Shown: positions 44,097 to 55,806 of the stretch, piece after piece | Numbering within the stretch: position 1 is the first letter of the stretch | Layout of the letters: every line of letters starts with the position of its first letter | NCBI RefSeq assembly: GCF_024139115.2 | Contig: NC_085141.1 | Span: 223,124,307 to 223,188,306, forward strand | Reading direction: 5' to 3' | DNA length: 64,000 nucleotides | Source of the DNA: Armigeres subalbatus | Lineage: Eukaryota > Arthropoda > Insecta > Diptera > Culicidae | Notes under the pieces: model-generated | What the model saw: only the letters and a program-made list of their open reading frames with translations | Databases searched by the model: none | What the model was told of the DNA's origin: nothing | Program-made: the position numbers and the translations under genes

Positions 44097-45205
44097 TGTC
44101 TGTTCTCCCAACAGCTGATGCAACTCGTGGTTCATTCGCCTCCTCCACGTACCGTCCGCCATCTGCACCCCACCATAGATGGTACGCAACACTTTACTTT
44201 CGAAAACTCCCAGTGCGCGTTGGTCCTCCACGAGCATCCTCCAGGTCTCGTGTCCGTAGAGAACAACCGGTCTTATAAGCGTTTTGTAGATAGTCAGTTT
44301 GGTGCGACGGCGAACTCTATTCGATCGGAGCGTCTTGCGGGATCCAAAGTACGTACGATTTCCAGCCACTATGCGTCTCCGAATTTCTCTGCTGGTATCG
44401 TTATCGGCGGTCACCAGTGAGCCCCAGTACACGAATTCTTCAACCACCTCGATTTCGTCACCACCGATAGAAACTCGTGGTGGGTGGCTTACATTGACCT
44501 CTCTTGAGCCTCTTCCTATCATGTACTTCGTCTTCGACGTATTGATGACTAGTCCAATCCGTTTAGCTTCGCTTTTCAGTCTGATGTAGGCTTCCTCCAT
44601 CCTCTCAAAGTTACGTGTCATGATATCAATGTCGTCGGCGAAACCAAATAACTGGACGGACTTCGTGAAAATCGTACCACACGTGTCAATCCCTGCCCTT
44701 CGTATTACTCCCTCCAAAGCGATGTTGAATAGCAGACACGAAATACCATCACCTTGCCGTAACCCTCTAGGCGTTTCGAAGGGACTCGAGAATGCCCCTG
44801 AAACTCGAACGAGCACATCACCCGATCCATCGTCGCCTTGATCAACCGTATCAGTTTATCCGGAAATCCGTTTTCGTGCATTAGCTGCCATAGCTGATCC
44901 CGATCGATTGTATCATATGCGATGTGTGGGCACGTTGTATTCGCGGCATTTCTGTAATACCTGACGTATGGCGAACACCTGGTCTATGGCGAACCCTGGT
45001 ACTGCCCCACAAACTCTTTTGCAACGGCATAAACGGCATAAAATTTGGGAGAGTACCTTGTAGGCGGCGTTCAGCAATGTGATTGCGCGGTAGTTGCTAC
45101 AATCCAGCTTATCGCCCTTTTTGTAGATGGGACACACGACACCTTCCATCCACTCCTGCGGCAGAACCTCATCCTCCCAAACCTTGGTAATCAGCCACCC
45201 AGTAA
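44082..45205 (-). pseudogene. RTE-clade LINE RT and C-terminus (copy B)
   Basis: Minus-strand blocks: VWEDEVLPQEWMEGVVCPI, SNYRAITLLNAAYKVL, QVFAIRQVLQKCREYN, AYDTIDRDQLWQLM, then after a frame change RGLRQGDGISCLLFNIALEG, FGFADDIDIM (FADD at 44642-44631) and VYWGSLVTADNDTSREIRRRI. These are typical of RTE elements such as JAM1 in Aedes. It ends LLGEQTYNML at a stop at 44082. A small duplication (CGGCATAA, 45025-45040) and a frame change near 44820-44910 inactivate it. Confidence 0.8.
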
Positions 45206-46735
45206 ACACTGTTTAACAGAATATGGGACATAATTTTGTAAGCCGAATTAAGGAGGGTTATTCCTCGGTAATTTGTGCACTCCAGCCTGTGCCCTTTCTC
45301 AAAAAGAGGACAAATGAGATCGTCCAACCAGCTAGCAGGCATTCCCTCGTTTTCCCATATTTTCAACATAATATGGTGCAGAACTTCATAAAGCTGCTCA
45401 CTGCCATGTTTGAGAAGTTCAGCCGGGAGCTGGTTCTTCCCCGCAGCCTTATTGTTTTCAGCTCTTTAACAGCTTTTTTAACCTTATTTAGTGTAGGCGA
45501 CTCCACAGCTTGTCCATCGTCGCTAATCATTATTCTGTTCACCGATGCACCGTCACTTCCACTATTCAACAAAGTCTCGAAGTGTTGCTTCCACCTGGCA
45601 GCCACTTCGGTTTTATCTGGCAGCAAATTCCCTTTTTGGTCGCTGCACATGACGGGAGACGGCGCTGTCTTTCTCCGCACGCCATTGACAGACTCATAGA
45701 GCCTCCGCATATCGTTCTGCTCCAATTTTTCGTGCGCCTCGCTAATCACTTGTTCTTCATATTCTTTGCTGCTCTTGCCTCCTTGTACCGATCTCTATTC
45801 GATCGGGTACCCGACACCAACATCCGGCTTCTGGCAACGTCTGTCTTTCTCTGACACTCCACATCGAACCAACCCATCCTGGGTCGCCTCTGTGCAGTGC
45901 CGACAACTTCTCGTGCTGTTGTGCCCACCGCTCCATGGATCGACTCCCATAAATCGTTGATGTTATCGCTAACGTTGATTGCACTTATCCGTTCGTCGAG
46001 CTTCTGGCGGTACTCAAGGCCGTTGTCATTGGTAGCGAAGTGAAGGCTCTCCCTACCAATTATGGGACGGAAAAAGCCCTCTCTAACGACCTGAGCGTTA
46101 GCGTCTCCGATAACAATTTTCACGTCATGCTTTGGGCACTCTCCATAGGCTTTATCAAGACATTCATAAAACGTGTCATTCACGTCGTCGAATTTATCGT
46201 TTGTCGGTGCGTAAACGTTGATTAGGTTGTAATTGAAGAATTTGCCCCATATCCTCAATACACAGATTCGTTCGCTAATGGGTTTCCACCGCATCACTAG
46301 CTTCATCTGCTTGCCCATCGGGTCGTTTGCCAAAAATAACGTTCTCTTTTTCTTCTATCTCCATTTTCCGTGGTATTTGAGATTTTTCAGTAAGCTACCT
46401 TACCAGGTTCGCGTTACCTACATCGCGCTGGCGGGGTTGCCACTTTAGGTATAGCTGACGTGATACAGCATTTCGCTGATCAGCCGCTGGGTACCAGGCA
46501 GACGCTGTTTGAGCCGCACCTCCTGGTGAACAGACGCTCGAGGTGTAACTTCTCACTCTAGCTGATGTCAGAAGGACAACAGTGCCCAGGCTGCACTACC
46601 AGCTAAGTACACAACCCTTAGCTGGCGGTCTTTTATCATCGGACGACCCGTGGAAGCGTGAGATAGGAACTTGTGGGGACCACAGCTCTGTTGGGCGATC
46701 GTTCCTTGATGTCAACCCACCATTTTGCAGCCCAA
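45195..46735 (-). pseudogene. RTE-clade LINE 5' region, endonuclease and RT start (copy A)
   Basis: The 5' region 46735-46340 is followed by an endonuclease frame 46333-45746: NYNLINVYAPTNDK and KIVIGDANAQVVREG. The frame then jumps from NDNGLEYRQKL directly into the linker, so the C-terminal endonuclease part with the catalytic SDH is absent. Linker 45749-45363 (MRRLYESVNGVRRKTAPSP), then WLDDLICPLFEKG and TNYRGITLLNSAYKI to about 45200. There it joins copy B, which repeats the same RT segment with a different sequence. Two RTE subfamilies are thus fused. Confidence 0.75.
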
Positions 46736-47410
46736 CCAGATCTTTACTGTACGGCAAATCCTCCAAAAATGCCGTGAATACCAGGTCCCAACACTCCATC
46801 TGTCTATCGATTTCAAGGCGGCATACGACAGTATAGACCGCGTAGAGCTATGGAGAATTATGGATGAGAACAGCTTCACAGGGAAGCTTACCAGAGTAAT
46901 CAAAGCAACGGTGGATGGTGTGCAAAACTGTGTGAAGATTTCGGGCGAACACTCCAGTTCGTTCGAATCGCGCCGGGGACTAAGACAAGGTGATGGACTT
47001 TCGTGCCTGTTGTTCAACATTGCGCTAGAAGGTGTCATGCGGAGAGCCGGGTGTAGCAGCCGGGTACGATTTTCAACAGATCTAGTCAATTTACTTGTTT
47101 CGCTGATGACATGGACATTGTCGGCCGAACATTTGCAAAGGTGGCAGAACTGTACACCCGACTGAAACGTGAAGCAACAAAAGTTGGACTGGCGGTGCGC
47201 AATAAGACGGTGTGTGGCAACGAAAGATGAACCGCGAGCTCGCCCAGCTCTACGGCGAACCCAGTATCCAGAAAGTAGCTAAAGCCTGAAGGGTACGATG
47301 GAAAGAGCATGTTGCAAGAATGACGAACAGCAACATCGTTCTACTCGTGTTCGCTTCCGACCCAGCAGATACAAGAAGGCGTGGAGCAGCGCAGTGAATC
47401 AGTAAAAATA
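46735..47410 (+). pseudogene. RTE-clade RT fragment, plus strand
   Basis: NQIFTVRQILQKCREYQV, SIDFKAAYDSIDR, RGLRQGDGLSCLLFNIALEG; one frame change, then FADDMDIVG (FADD at 47099-47110) and KREATKVGLAVRN. A deletion of the next ~250 codons brings in the C-terminal WQRKMNRELAQLYGEP-like segment (about 47215-47260). It stands head-to-head with RTE copy A. Inactive. Confidence 0.75.
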
Positions 47411-48190
47411 ATAAAAATAGTTATCGTCACCATGCAGAGAGTGAAAGTAAGCAATTCACTCTGTTTATCCAGTAAGTAAGTAAAGTAAGTTTTATCCAGT
47501 CAAATTATACACATACCACGTGGTGTGAGAATAAGAATAGACAAAATACAATAAGAGAAACAACAAGTCCACGGTTTCTCCTGATTACAATACTTTTTTT
47601 TTGCACAAATGCTTCCACATTCCATAAAGGCATGTACGATAAGTCTATTGTGGTTGTAGTAACGAAACGAAGTGTTCAAGTACTTGACTGACTGTTCAGT
47701 AGGTTGATGTGTACTGGATAGTGTAAAACACTAATCCCTTTTGATTCTGTGCTACTAGGCTATAGAATGTGGCAAATAGAGAAACAGCAAAACAAAAAAT
47801 AAAACCTAGTTGTTAGACATGAAATGCATGATCACCTATCACAGGTGCAACTGTATGCTCAAATTAAAGGCACTTCCCATTGATGGTACTTTTCCAACAT
47901 AGGATTAAATGCGATAGAAATAATCAAAGATTGCTTATGCACGATCTTCTCTTAATCATACGTTTATAACATATCAAAAATATTGTAAAAGAAATGTCAT
48001 CAAGATAGCCGAATAACACGTTAAAAGCTCGTAGACTGAAATTAGTTTACTCGGGGACAACTATTTTGAGCATCAACCAACACACTGCTACTAAACATTT
48101 AAACATTATCGCTTCAAGGCAAAAAGAAATCGCGTTTGCCACTGATCGCAGTTTCGAAATCAGTGTGGAAGTAAAAAAGTTTTAATTCAG
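47411..48190. other. No recognised feature
   Basis: AT-rich; short (GTAA)n at about 47471-47490. No coding frame above 60 codons. Confidence 0.35.
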
Positions 48191-48196
48191 ACTGAT

Positions 48197-48300
48197 CTTT
48201 TCTTCTTTGGCTTTATATCCCACAATGGGACATTGACAACTCAGAGCTCAGTTGTCTGAGTATTTTCTATGTTATCAGCTATGTACAAGCTCAATACAAA
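48197..48300 (-). repeat. SINE 3' fragment
   Basis: TTTTCTTCTTTGGCTTTATA, then CCCACAATGGGACATTGAC and CTCAGTTGTCTGAGTATTTTC resemble the 3' half of a tRNA-derived SINE on the minus strand, related to but diverged from the complete one at 42771-43072. Confidence 0.5.
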
Positions 48301-50360
48301 TGTAACAATTTTAACATTAATGTGGTTTACACTCTAATGGTTTATAATTTGAAAAAGTCAATAAAATCTATAGCCCGTTAATTCCGTGTGAATCGATAAA
48401 TCGAGTATGAGACACGTAAATGCCAAGTAGGAGGTAGTGCAACTGAATGGAACAGTGCTAATTGGTCTAAGACACGAGCAGGAAAACGAGCCCAATATGA
48501 TCTTTCATTGTGGTCTGGTCATCTATCTTTGTTGGTGGTCTAAGAAAGGCCTCCCCATTCTGATACAGTCAGCGAATTACGGTGACTGGTGCTGCGATAC
48601 ATCATCATCATTAACAGCAGAGCCGCAGCCACCGTTGTCGTCGTCGTTGTCGAGTTGTTGTAGATTCGGCTATGTTGGTAAAGTGAATGCAGACGGCCGG
48701 CGCAGAAGAAAGAGAACTAATTTATGGCGATACCAGCAATCAGTATATCTGGGAAGAAATATTTGTGCACCGATTTGAATGCGGCAAATTGTGGTCAACC
48801 GGTAACCGATCTACACCTGAAGCGCTTTTTAATTGAAGCGGTATGCAAATCTCTACCGATGCAACAGGTTTAACAGACTAGACCAGTTGTGCGCTCTGAG
48901 GAATAATCTACTTTGCGATTTCCCAGCCGTTTGTATACACCGTGTGCTGGCCTTGTAAGTCGCGCGAAAGAAAAATTGATTTGTTCGTATATGCAAGAAG
49001 TACAACATGTGGATCAGGAAGTTCCATCTGTACATGTTGAATCATGGCACATAACTGTACTCATCGTATGCTGCTACGCTTATTGAGCGTTTTTTTTCTT
49101 CTCTGCACTTGCACATTGCACGTACTGTGCAGTAAGTGAATTGCTTCTATCTTTCGCAATGCTCTTAATGACGCTTTAATTTTCCATTTTTATAGCACGG
49201 GTTTCCTCCACTTAAGATTGCGAGCACAGGCGTGGGATTGCAAGTCGAACTCCGAAGGCAGCAAGATCAATGCTTTGGTTGCAGTTCATTTCTGGAAATT
49301 AAGTTTTTTCAGCGTAGGTACGTTGGCATATCTCATCCCTTGACAAAATTTTGACCAAGCATTACATCTATGTATTCAAACGATGCCAAACATACTCAAT
49401 GGGTAGAAATCGTTTTTATTCGGTAGTCCGTGTGAGAATAATGCGTTTCATTACATTACCGCGTTAATGTTGAGAAATGTTATATGTAATTGTGTCATGG
49501 GATTAATTTGCCAATCATTTTTTTTTTCGAAGGTTTTTCACAACTCGAGATTTATGATGAATCTTATTGTCTAAATCAGCGCTTCAGAACCAAATGTATG
49601 TTGATTAACATCAATGGCATGACATTTCTTGACATTTTTGTAATTTTGCTCTCATGTTCCACACTTTGTATTTGGAAATTTGGAAACATCTTTAGTTGAA
49701 TTAACTTTTGAAAAAAGTTATTAAGAAATTAGATCAACGAAACCGAAATTATATTTTTCATCACATGCCTGTGATAACGTGTTTTCTCTTTTCTTCCTTA
49801 TAAATATTTTGTTGTCTATTTAGTTCATGTAAGTAGTTTACTTACCGTGATCGCGATTTCGTAACGATTTCGGTTACAATAAAAAGGCTAAACATATTTT
49901 GGGAACATTAATTGAAAATTAAAAAAAAACTAAAAGTTGTGAATTAAAATAAATAAAAACATTGAATTGTTAGTAAAATTACGAATACAAAACCTATACT
50001 GTAAAAAACAAGGAAAAAACCTGTATCTTATGGAGAATGTGAAATTAATTTTAAATTCAAACTTGTCTGAAAAATAAATCTGTACCCCTCGCGAAACGCA
50101 ACCTATTATCAAAAGAGATAAAATGAAATGCAACAATACATAATCCGGAGAGAGGCAGCTCGGGAATGGACGAGACAAGGAGAGGAATACGATGGAAGAA
50201 GAGAAGAGATGAGAAAAAATGAGGAGGAGGAGATTGAGTTTGGAGAGGCTCGTTCATTCTAGTCTGGGTTCGGAAGCCGATAAAACGTTTTTCAAAACTG
50301 CTTCGTTTATTAAAATACGGTTGAAGTATGGTATGCATAGTGCAGCTAGATTCGGAGTTT
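48301..50360. other. Mostly AT-rich, no recognised gene
   Basis: Frames such as 48437-48778 plus (113 codons, with a GTC/GTT-rich stretch at 48624-48660) lack domains. A purine-rich stretch, GAAGAAGAGAAGAGATGAGA, lies at about 50190-50215. No repeat shared with the rest of the window was seen. Confidence 0.35.
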
Positions 50361-50367
50361 TGGTTGA

Positions 50368-50930
50368 GTGGTGAAGATTTTGGAAAATATGTCCGTTTTA
50401 TCGAGCACGCTACACGCTCTAATAGCGAGGTCCAAACTAGCCGACGATATATTGGGCGAGTTTGAGAAATTCACGCAAACGCTCAACGGGACGCTCCGGA
50501 ACACGCCCAGTCGCTTCCCGGCGTGTTCCCGGATTTCAATGAACCCGGCCACACAGATTCGCGAACCAATAGCTGACGGATTGCAAGAATCGTTCAACCG
50601 CATCACTTACGCGTGGTAAAACCAGCCCCGTTAGCAACGAACGTCTTAGCCGCCTGCCAACCCCTCGCCTGATAGGATCAGTGCCCAAGCACGGGCGGGG
50701 AAAAAATCATTCGATCGCCGAACGAGTCATCCATCGAAGCCGGCGGGGTTTCTGCCGAGTAGGTAGACATCCCTATCGTGTACAGCGTACATCACGTGCG
50801 CAAGAGGTACGTGATCATCTTCTTTTTCTCCTTAACCACATCGACAACTCACCGAAGGGCCCCAACGATCTGCAGCGACGACGCGACCGATAGGAAGACA
50901 AATTGTAAAACCCAACCCCCCCCCCCCCCT
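50368..50930 (+). other. Unidentified possible coding remnant
   Basis: An 83-codon frame (50368-50619: MSVLSSTLHALIARSKLADD, then FEKFTQTLNGTLRNTPSRF) is followed in another frame by 50681-50893 (RTSRAQEVRDHLLFLLNHID). Composition and length suggest decayed coding sequence, perhaps a retroelement gag, but I recognise no domain. A run of about 14 C at 50915-50928 follows. Confidence 0.25.
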
Positions 50931-50959
50931 GTTGAATAAAAATTAGAATACCTTAATTT

Positions 50960-51625
50960 TAAACTTTTAATCCTATCAAATGCAAAGAGCATTCCCTATT
51001 TGAATTGGCCCTGCATGTTGTTCGCGGGTTGGCAGGTAAGTAGGAGGTTGTTCTGTCTTCCGTGAGGTCTAAAGTCGACCTTGAGAAAGCACCTAAGGTG
51101 AGCTGGCCGAGACGTATGGACGTCGGCACCACAGAACGTGAGGACGTCCACGGTGATAATAATTGGCGATCCTTCGGAAAGTTTTCTGTAGCAAATATTT
51201 CAATCTTCGATCAGAATTATCAATTAGTTGCTTGCATGACCTTGATTCTTTTCATACGCTGTTTGAATCTGTTTGCACAAAAGACTATTGTTTCGTTGGT
51301 TGGAGATAAAAGGTATTCGACGGTGAAGCAAATTCGGAGCTCTTTTGTGCCATTCGTTACTCGTGCACGGTGGGAGATCTAAGCACATGCCATCTATTAG
51401 ATAATTTATTAAAATTGCGACTCAATCGTTTAGCTGGACTAGGTTATCAAATTTCGTTAGATACATCTACGCTCTGCATTATATCAGTGACAATGGGTAC
51501 AGAAAAGCGTTTTACACTAGACAATTTAGCAAACAGATGTTTGCCTTACAATTATTAAACGGTTGAAGTGTGAGAATTACTGACTAGTTGAGTGCGAGAT
51601 TAAGTTGGGAATTCTTCCCTAGTTC
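50960..51625. other. No recognised feature
   Basis: A 106-codon plus-strand frame (51062-51382) has no domain. Nothing repetitive until the satellite begins near 51630. Confidence 0.35.
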
Positions 51626-51629
51626 CGAG

Positions 51630-52885
51630 CATGTTACCATTGTCAAACCATCCTATGGTCCAATTACTTATCGGATCATGCTTCCGAAACAATTTCATGA
51701 ATTTTGATACCCATATTGCCAGGGTTTCTTCAGAATAAGTTTGTGGCCACTTTAGGCCCCACGGGAACCTGTTCCAGGATGACCGGTCCGTTGTCAAACC
51801 ATCCTATGGTCCAATTACTTATCGGATCATGCTTCCGAAACAATTTCATGAATTTTGATACCCATATTGCCAGGGTTTCTTCAGAATGAGTTTGTGGCCA
51901 CTTTAGGCCCCACGGGAGCCTGTTCCAGGATGACCGGTCCGTTGTCAAACCATCCTATTTTTTTTTTTCCTGTTCGGGTGTGCCACTGCGACCAGTTATT
52001 AGATCTATTGTAGCGTTACCCGTATCCTTAGTGTTAAAGTGCATGTCGAATTACTTCATTACTATTGATAAGCAATGCAGTATCGGTTTCGATACAGTTG
52101 TTGTTTTGTTTTCTCAAGAGCACCATGACAAGGTCCCGCTATTTAGACCCTTCACAGAGAGCAATCCCATTGAAGGCGCGCCCCTTGTCTATAAGAAATC
52201 AATCCTGTCTTGAGAAAACAGAACAGTAATACTGTTTTGGCCATGCATCGGAGCCCTAGCCACATTCTTGTCTTGCTTCTAGAATATCACCAGTAAAGCT
52301 ATAAACCCGGGATTTAGCTCTGTCTACAAGACCATTTCAAGCAAGAGAATTTGTTCAGTAATAAGAACTTCCGTGTGTTCCTCTCACTACCATTGTTCAC
52401 CAGTTCAAGAAGAGTTAGTACGTATTTAAACCCCTAACTCGGTTTTTCCAGCAGTCAGTTCAGCCTAGGGACGGGTACCGAGGTTTTTTAACTAATTGCT
52501 TGAAAAGTTGTTTCCACTGCATACAGTTTAGCCTCAAACCAGAGGAATTCGAGTCTTTCAACTGTCTGCAAGGTAACATTAATTATGTTTTATTTCTGAG
52601 ACTGCTGTTGGTAGCGGGGACTAAATACGATGAATCCTTAATTACCACAACTTATTGCCCTAGCTAGAAAAATGGATTAAGCTAGGGCTCTGTTTGGTAG
52701 ATCTTACACCGCAACACACTACGTCAAAGTGATCTACCGTGTTACGGGAAACCATCCTATGGTCTAATTACTTATGGGATCATGTTTCCGATACAATTTC
52801 ATGAATTTTGATACCCATATTGCCAGGGTTTCTTCAGAATAAGTTTGTGGCCACTTTAGGCCCGACGGGAACCTGTTTCCGTTAT
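51630..52885. repeat. ~152-bp satellite, three units, interrupted
   Basis: TTGTCAAACCATCCTATGGT starts units at about 51639 and 51790; a third starts at 51942 and continues after the insertion at 52760-52885. Further landmarks: CTTATCGGATCATGCTTCCG, TTGCCAGGGTTTCTTCAGAA and TGGCCACTTTAGGCCCCACG. Units 1 and 2 are almost identical. Confidence 0.82.
51947..52759 (-). mobile_element. 791-bp poly(A) retroposon with 11-bp TSD
   Basis: Insertion 52748-51958 on the minus strand with AAACCATCCTA duplicated on both sides (51947-51957, 52749-52759) and an 11-nt T-run next to the left duplication, i.e. a poly(A) tail. No open frame of note on the minus strand. A partial relative at 61143-61425 shares its 5' end (CCC.TAACACGGTA.ATCACT, TTTGACGTAGTGTGTT). 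A SINE-like or other non-autonomous retroposon; no tRNA or 5S head recognised. Confidence 0.7.
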
Positions 52886-53252
52886 TCCGGGATTAATTCA
52901 TAAAATGGTCCTGTAACGTAGTTAAGTTATATTCTTTAAATTTCCAACGAAGTTTATTAGTAATGACGCAAGAAATCTTCATTTGGTTGAATATATATCT
53001 TCAATTCACACATACTTTGGGACTTTGCCCAGTTAATCCGGAATTCCGGTTACAATGTAATCCGAATCGGTTCTCTGTAACATGTATTGAATAGCGGGTA
53101 AGTTCCTGCATCCGTAGCAACCAAAATCGTCAAAATCGTCAACTGACAATGTTATGATCATTTTAAGTCCGTGGGTACCTGGGTACCCTGTCGGTAACGT
53201 AAGGGTGTTTTTTTGTCGGTAACAAAAGGGTTAACAATGATCTCGGAAGCAT
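52886..53252. other. No recognised feature
   Basis: AT-rich. The motif GTCGGTAAC occurs twice (about 53190 and 53215). Confidence 0.35.
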
Positions 53253-54245
53253 AGTAGAACTCACTTTTACATTTGAATCCAATGGAGCACAAGCAAGAAT
53301 TTCTTGCTCAGGAATTTTAGCGAGTGTGGAATGTCCGGTCGAGAAATTCTAAACGCCGTCTTGTCCGGTAGTTGGGCTCAAATATGTAAACGGGAAAAAG
53401 ACTGCGGCTAAGAACATGATCCATCTTCTCACGAACGAGTGTGAGGTGATCAGAGGTTCTAGAAAAAGTACCCCAAGAAACACTGAAAACAGACAGACAA
53501 GGAGGGCGGTATGGTAACGAATTTGGGAGCACACGCGCAAAACAAAAGTTTTCCAGATTGTTATACGCCAAAATTGCTCTGAAAAAAGAAACTGAGGAGA
53601 AACTGGAGAGATACCCCCTATTTTTCACCCCCTGTGAGTGAAGATAAGCCTAAGTCATAAGAACGAACAGGAAATCTAACTGGATATAAGGCTCCTATAA
53701 AACTTGATAGGACGCTTCCAAGGCTATTGATAGGAGGCTTCCAAGCCTCTTGATAGGAGGCTTCCAAGTCTCTTGATAGTTGGCCTCCGTGCCTCTTGAA
53801 AGGCTTCTGATTATCTTGAAAGGAGGCGTCTGAGCATCTTGGAAGGACGCTTCTTAGCATCTAGAAAGAAGGCTTCCAAGCCTATTGAAAGAAGGCTTCC
53901 AAGCCTGTAAAAATAAGGAAGTATAGTAGAACTCACTTTTACATTTGAATCCAATGGAGCACAAGCAAGAATTTCTTGCTCAGGAATTTTAGCGAGTGTG
54001 GAAATGTCCGGTCGAGTAATTCTAAACGCCGTCTTGTCCGGCAGTTGGGCTCAAATATGTAAACAGAAGCTTCCAAGCCTCTTGATAGGACGCTTTCAAG
54101 GCTATTGATAGTTGGCCTCCGCGCCTCTTGAAAGGTTTCTGATTATCTTGAAAGGAGGCGTCTGAGCATTTTGGAAGGACGCTTCTTAGCATCTAGAAAG
54201 AAGGATTCCAAGCCTTTTGAAAGAAGGCTTCCAAGCCTGTAAAAA
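53253..54245. repeat. Segmental tandem duplication
   Basis: A ~147-bp block (GTAGAACTCACTTTTACATT to GGGCTCAAATATGTAAAC) occurs at 53258-53398 and 53926-54062, differing at only a few bases. Each is followed by a related 23-bp-minisatellite segment (GGCCTCCGTGCCTCTTGAAA, then TCTGATTATCTTGAAAGGAG). The first block has ~240 extra bp (53400-53640). A 103-codon minus-strand frame spans it, without a recognisable domain. Confidence 0.75.
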
Positions 54246-55560
54246 TAATAATTTCGAACCTCTTGAAACGAGGCTTCGGAGCCTATTGAAGTAAGGCTTC
54301 CGAGCTTATTTGTAAAAAAGTTTCCGAGCTTATTTGTAAAAAAGCTTCCAAGCCTCTTAAAATAAGGCTACCGAGCCTCTTGAAAGGAGGCTTCCGAGCC
54401 TCTTGAAAGGAGGCTTCCGAGCCTCTTGAAAGGAGGCTTCCGAACCTTTTGAAAGGAGGCTTCCGAGCCTTTTGAAAGGAGGCTTCCGAGCCTCTTGAAA
54501 GGAGGCTTCCGAGCCTCTTGAAAGGAGGCTTCCGAGCCTCTTGAAAGGAGGCTTCCGAGCCTCTTGAAAGGAGGCTTCCGAACCTCTTGAAAGGAGGCTT
54601 CAGAACCCCTTGAAAGGAGGCTTCTGAGCCTCTTGAAAGGAGGCTCTGAGGCCTCTTGAAAGGAGGCTTCCAGGCCTCTTGAAAGGAGGCCTGAGCCTCT
54701 TGAAAGGAGGCTTCCAGGCCTCTTGAAAGGAGGCTTCTGAGCCTCTTGAAAGGAGGCTTCTGAGCCTCTTGAAAGGAGGCTTCCAGGCCTCTTGAAAGGA
54801 GGCTTCCTGAGCCTCTTGAAAGGAGGCTTGAGCCTCTTGAAAGGAGGCTTGAGCCTCTTGAAAGGAGGCTTCTGAGCCTCTTGAAAGGAGGCTTCCTGAG
54901 CCTCTTGAAAGGAGGCTTCTGAGCCTCTTGAAAGGAGGCTTCCAGACCTCTTGAAAGGAGGCTTCTGAACCTCTTGAAAGGAGGCTTCCAGACCTCTTGA
55001 AAGGAGGCTTCCAGACCTCTTGAAAGGAGGCTTCCAGACCTCTTGAAAGGAGGCTTTCAGGGCTCTTGAAAGGAGGCTTCTGAGCCTCTTGAAAGGAGGT
55101 CTGAGCCTCTTGAAAGGAGGCTTGAGAGCCTCTTGAAAGGAGGCTTGAGCCTCTTGAAAGGAGGCTTCCAGGCCTCTTGAAAGGAGGCTCTGAGGCCTCT
55201 TGAAAGGAGGCTCTGAGCCTCTTGAAAGGAGGCTTTGAGCCTCTTGAAAGGAGGCCTGAGCCTCTTGAAAGGAGGCTTCCGAGCCTCTTGAAAGGAGGCT
55301 TCCGAGCCTCTTGAAAGGAGGCTTCCGAGCCTCTTGAAAGGAGGCTTCCGAGCCTCTTGAAAGGAGACTTCCGAGCCTCTTGAGAGAAGGCTTCCCAGCC
55401 TCTTGAGAGAAGGCTTCCGAGCCTCTTGAAAGGAGGCTTCCCAGCCTCTTGAAAGGAGGCTTCCGAGCCTCTTGAAAGGAGGCTTCCGAGCCTCTTGAAA
55501 GGTGGCTTTCGAGCCTCTTGAAAGGAGCCTCTTGAAGGGAGGACATCTTTTTGTCACCAC
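53690..55560. repeat. 23-bp minisatellite, second locus, inverted
   Basis: Unit GGAGGCTTCCGAGCCTCTTG+AAA is the reverse complement of the unit in the hAT element at 3.1-4.6 kb. Degenerate from 53690, dense from about 54375 to 55535 with some 21-22-bp variants (GGAGGCTTGAGCCTCTTGAAA). Here no hAT termini flank the array. The minus-strand frame 55546-54368 (392 codons) is a by-product of a stop-free unit. Confidence 0.9.
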
Positions 55561-55646
55561 TTATTGAAAGGACGTGGCCGACGCTATTGTTAATTTTAAA
55601 TATTATATATTATTATGAACATTATTAACAAGCCAGTCAAATTAGT

Positions 55647-55806
55647 CATAATAGCAGGGCCGAATGTGGGGGAGGGTCCACTGAGGTCATGGCCCCGAGC
55701 CCCCGCAAATCTCATGTACCAAAACCAAGCTTTTTGTATATTTTGGGGCCCTAACAAACTATCGCCCCAGGGCCCCCTTCCGGCTTAATTCGGCCCTTCA
55801 TAATAG
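55647..55806 (-). mobile_element. 144-bp hAT MITE, copy 2
   Basis: Element 55655-55798 starts CAGGGCCGAATGTGGG and ends with the inverse of AAGGGCCGAATTAAGCCGG (last base changed). CATAATAG flanks both sides (55647-55654, 55799-55806). The interior ACCAAAACCAAGC..TTTGTA is the reverse of copy 1 at 20192-20331. Confidence 0.85.

Noticed and set aside
50915..50928. C-run as a possible telomeric or recombination signal
   Set aside because: A lone homopolymer, no supporting context.
53317..53628. 103-codon minus-strand frame
   Set aside because: Spans a duplicated repeat block; the duplicate at 53926-54062 carries indels that break it. No recognisable domain.
54368..55546. A 392-codon minus-strand frame encoding the same repeat
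   Set aside because: Same artefact at the second minisatellite locus; variants of 21-22 bp change the frame without stops because every frame is open.
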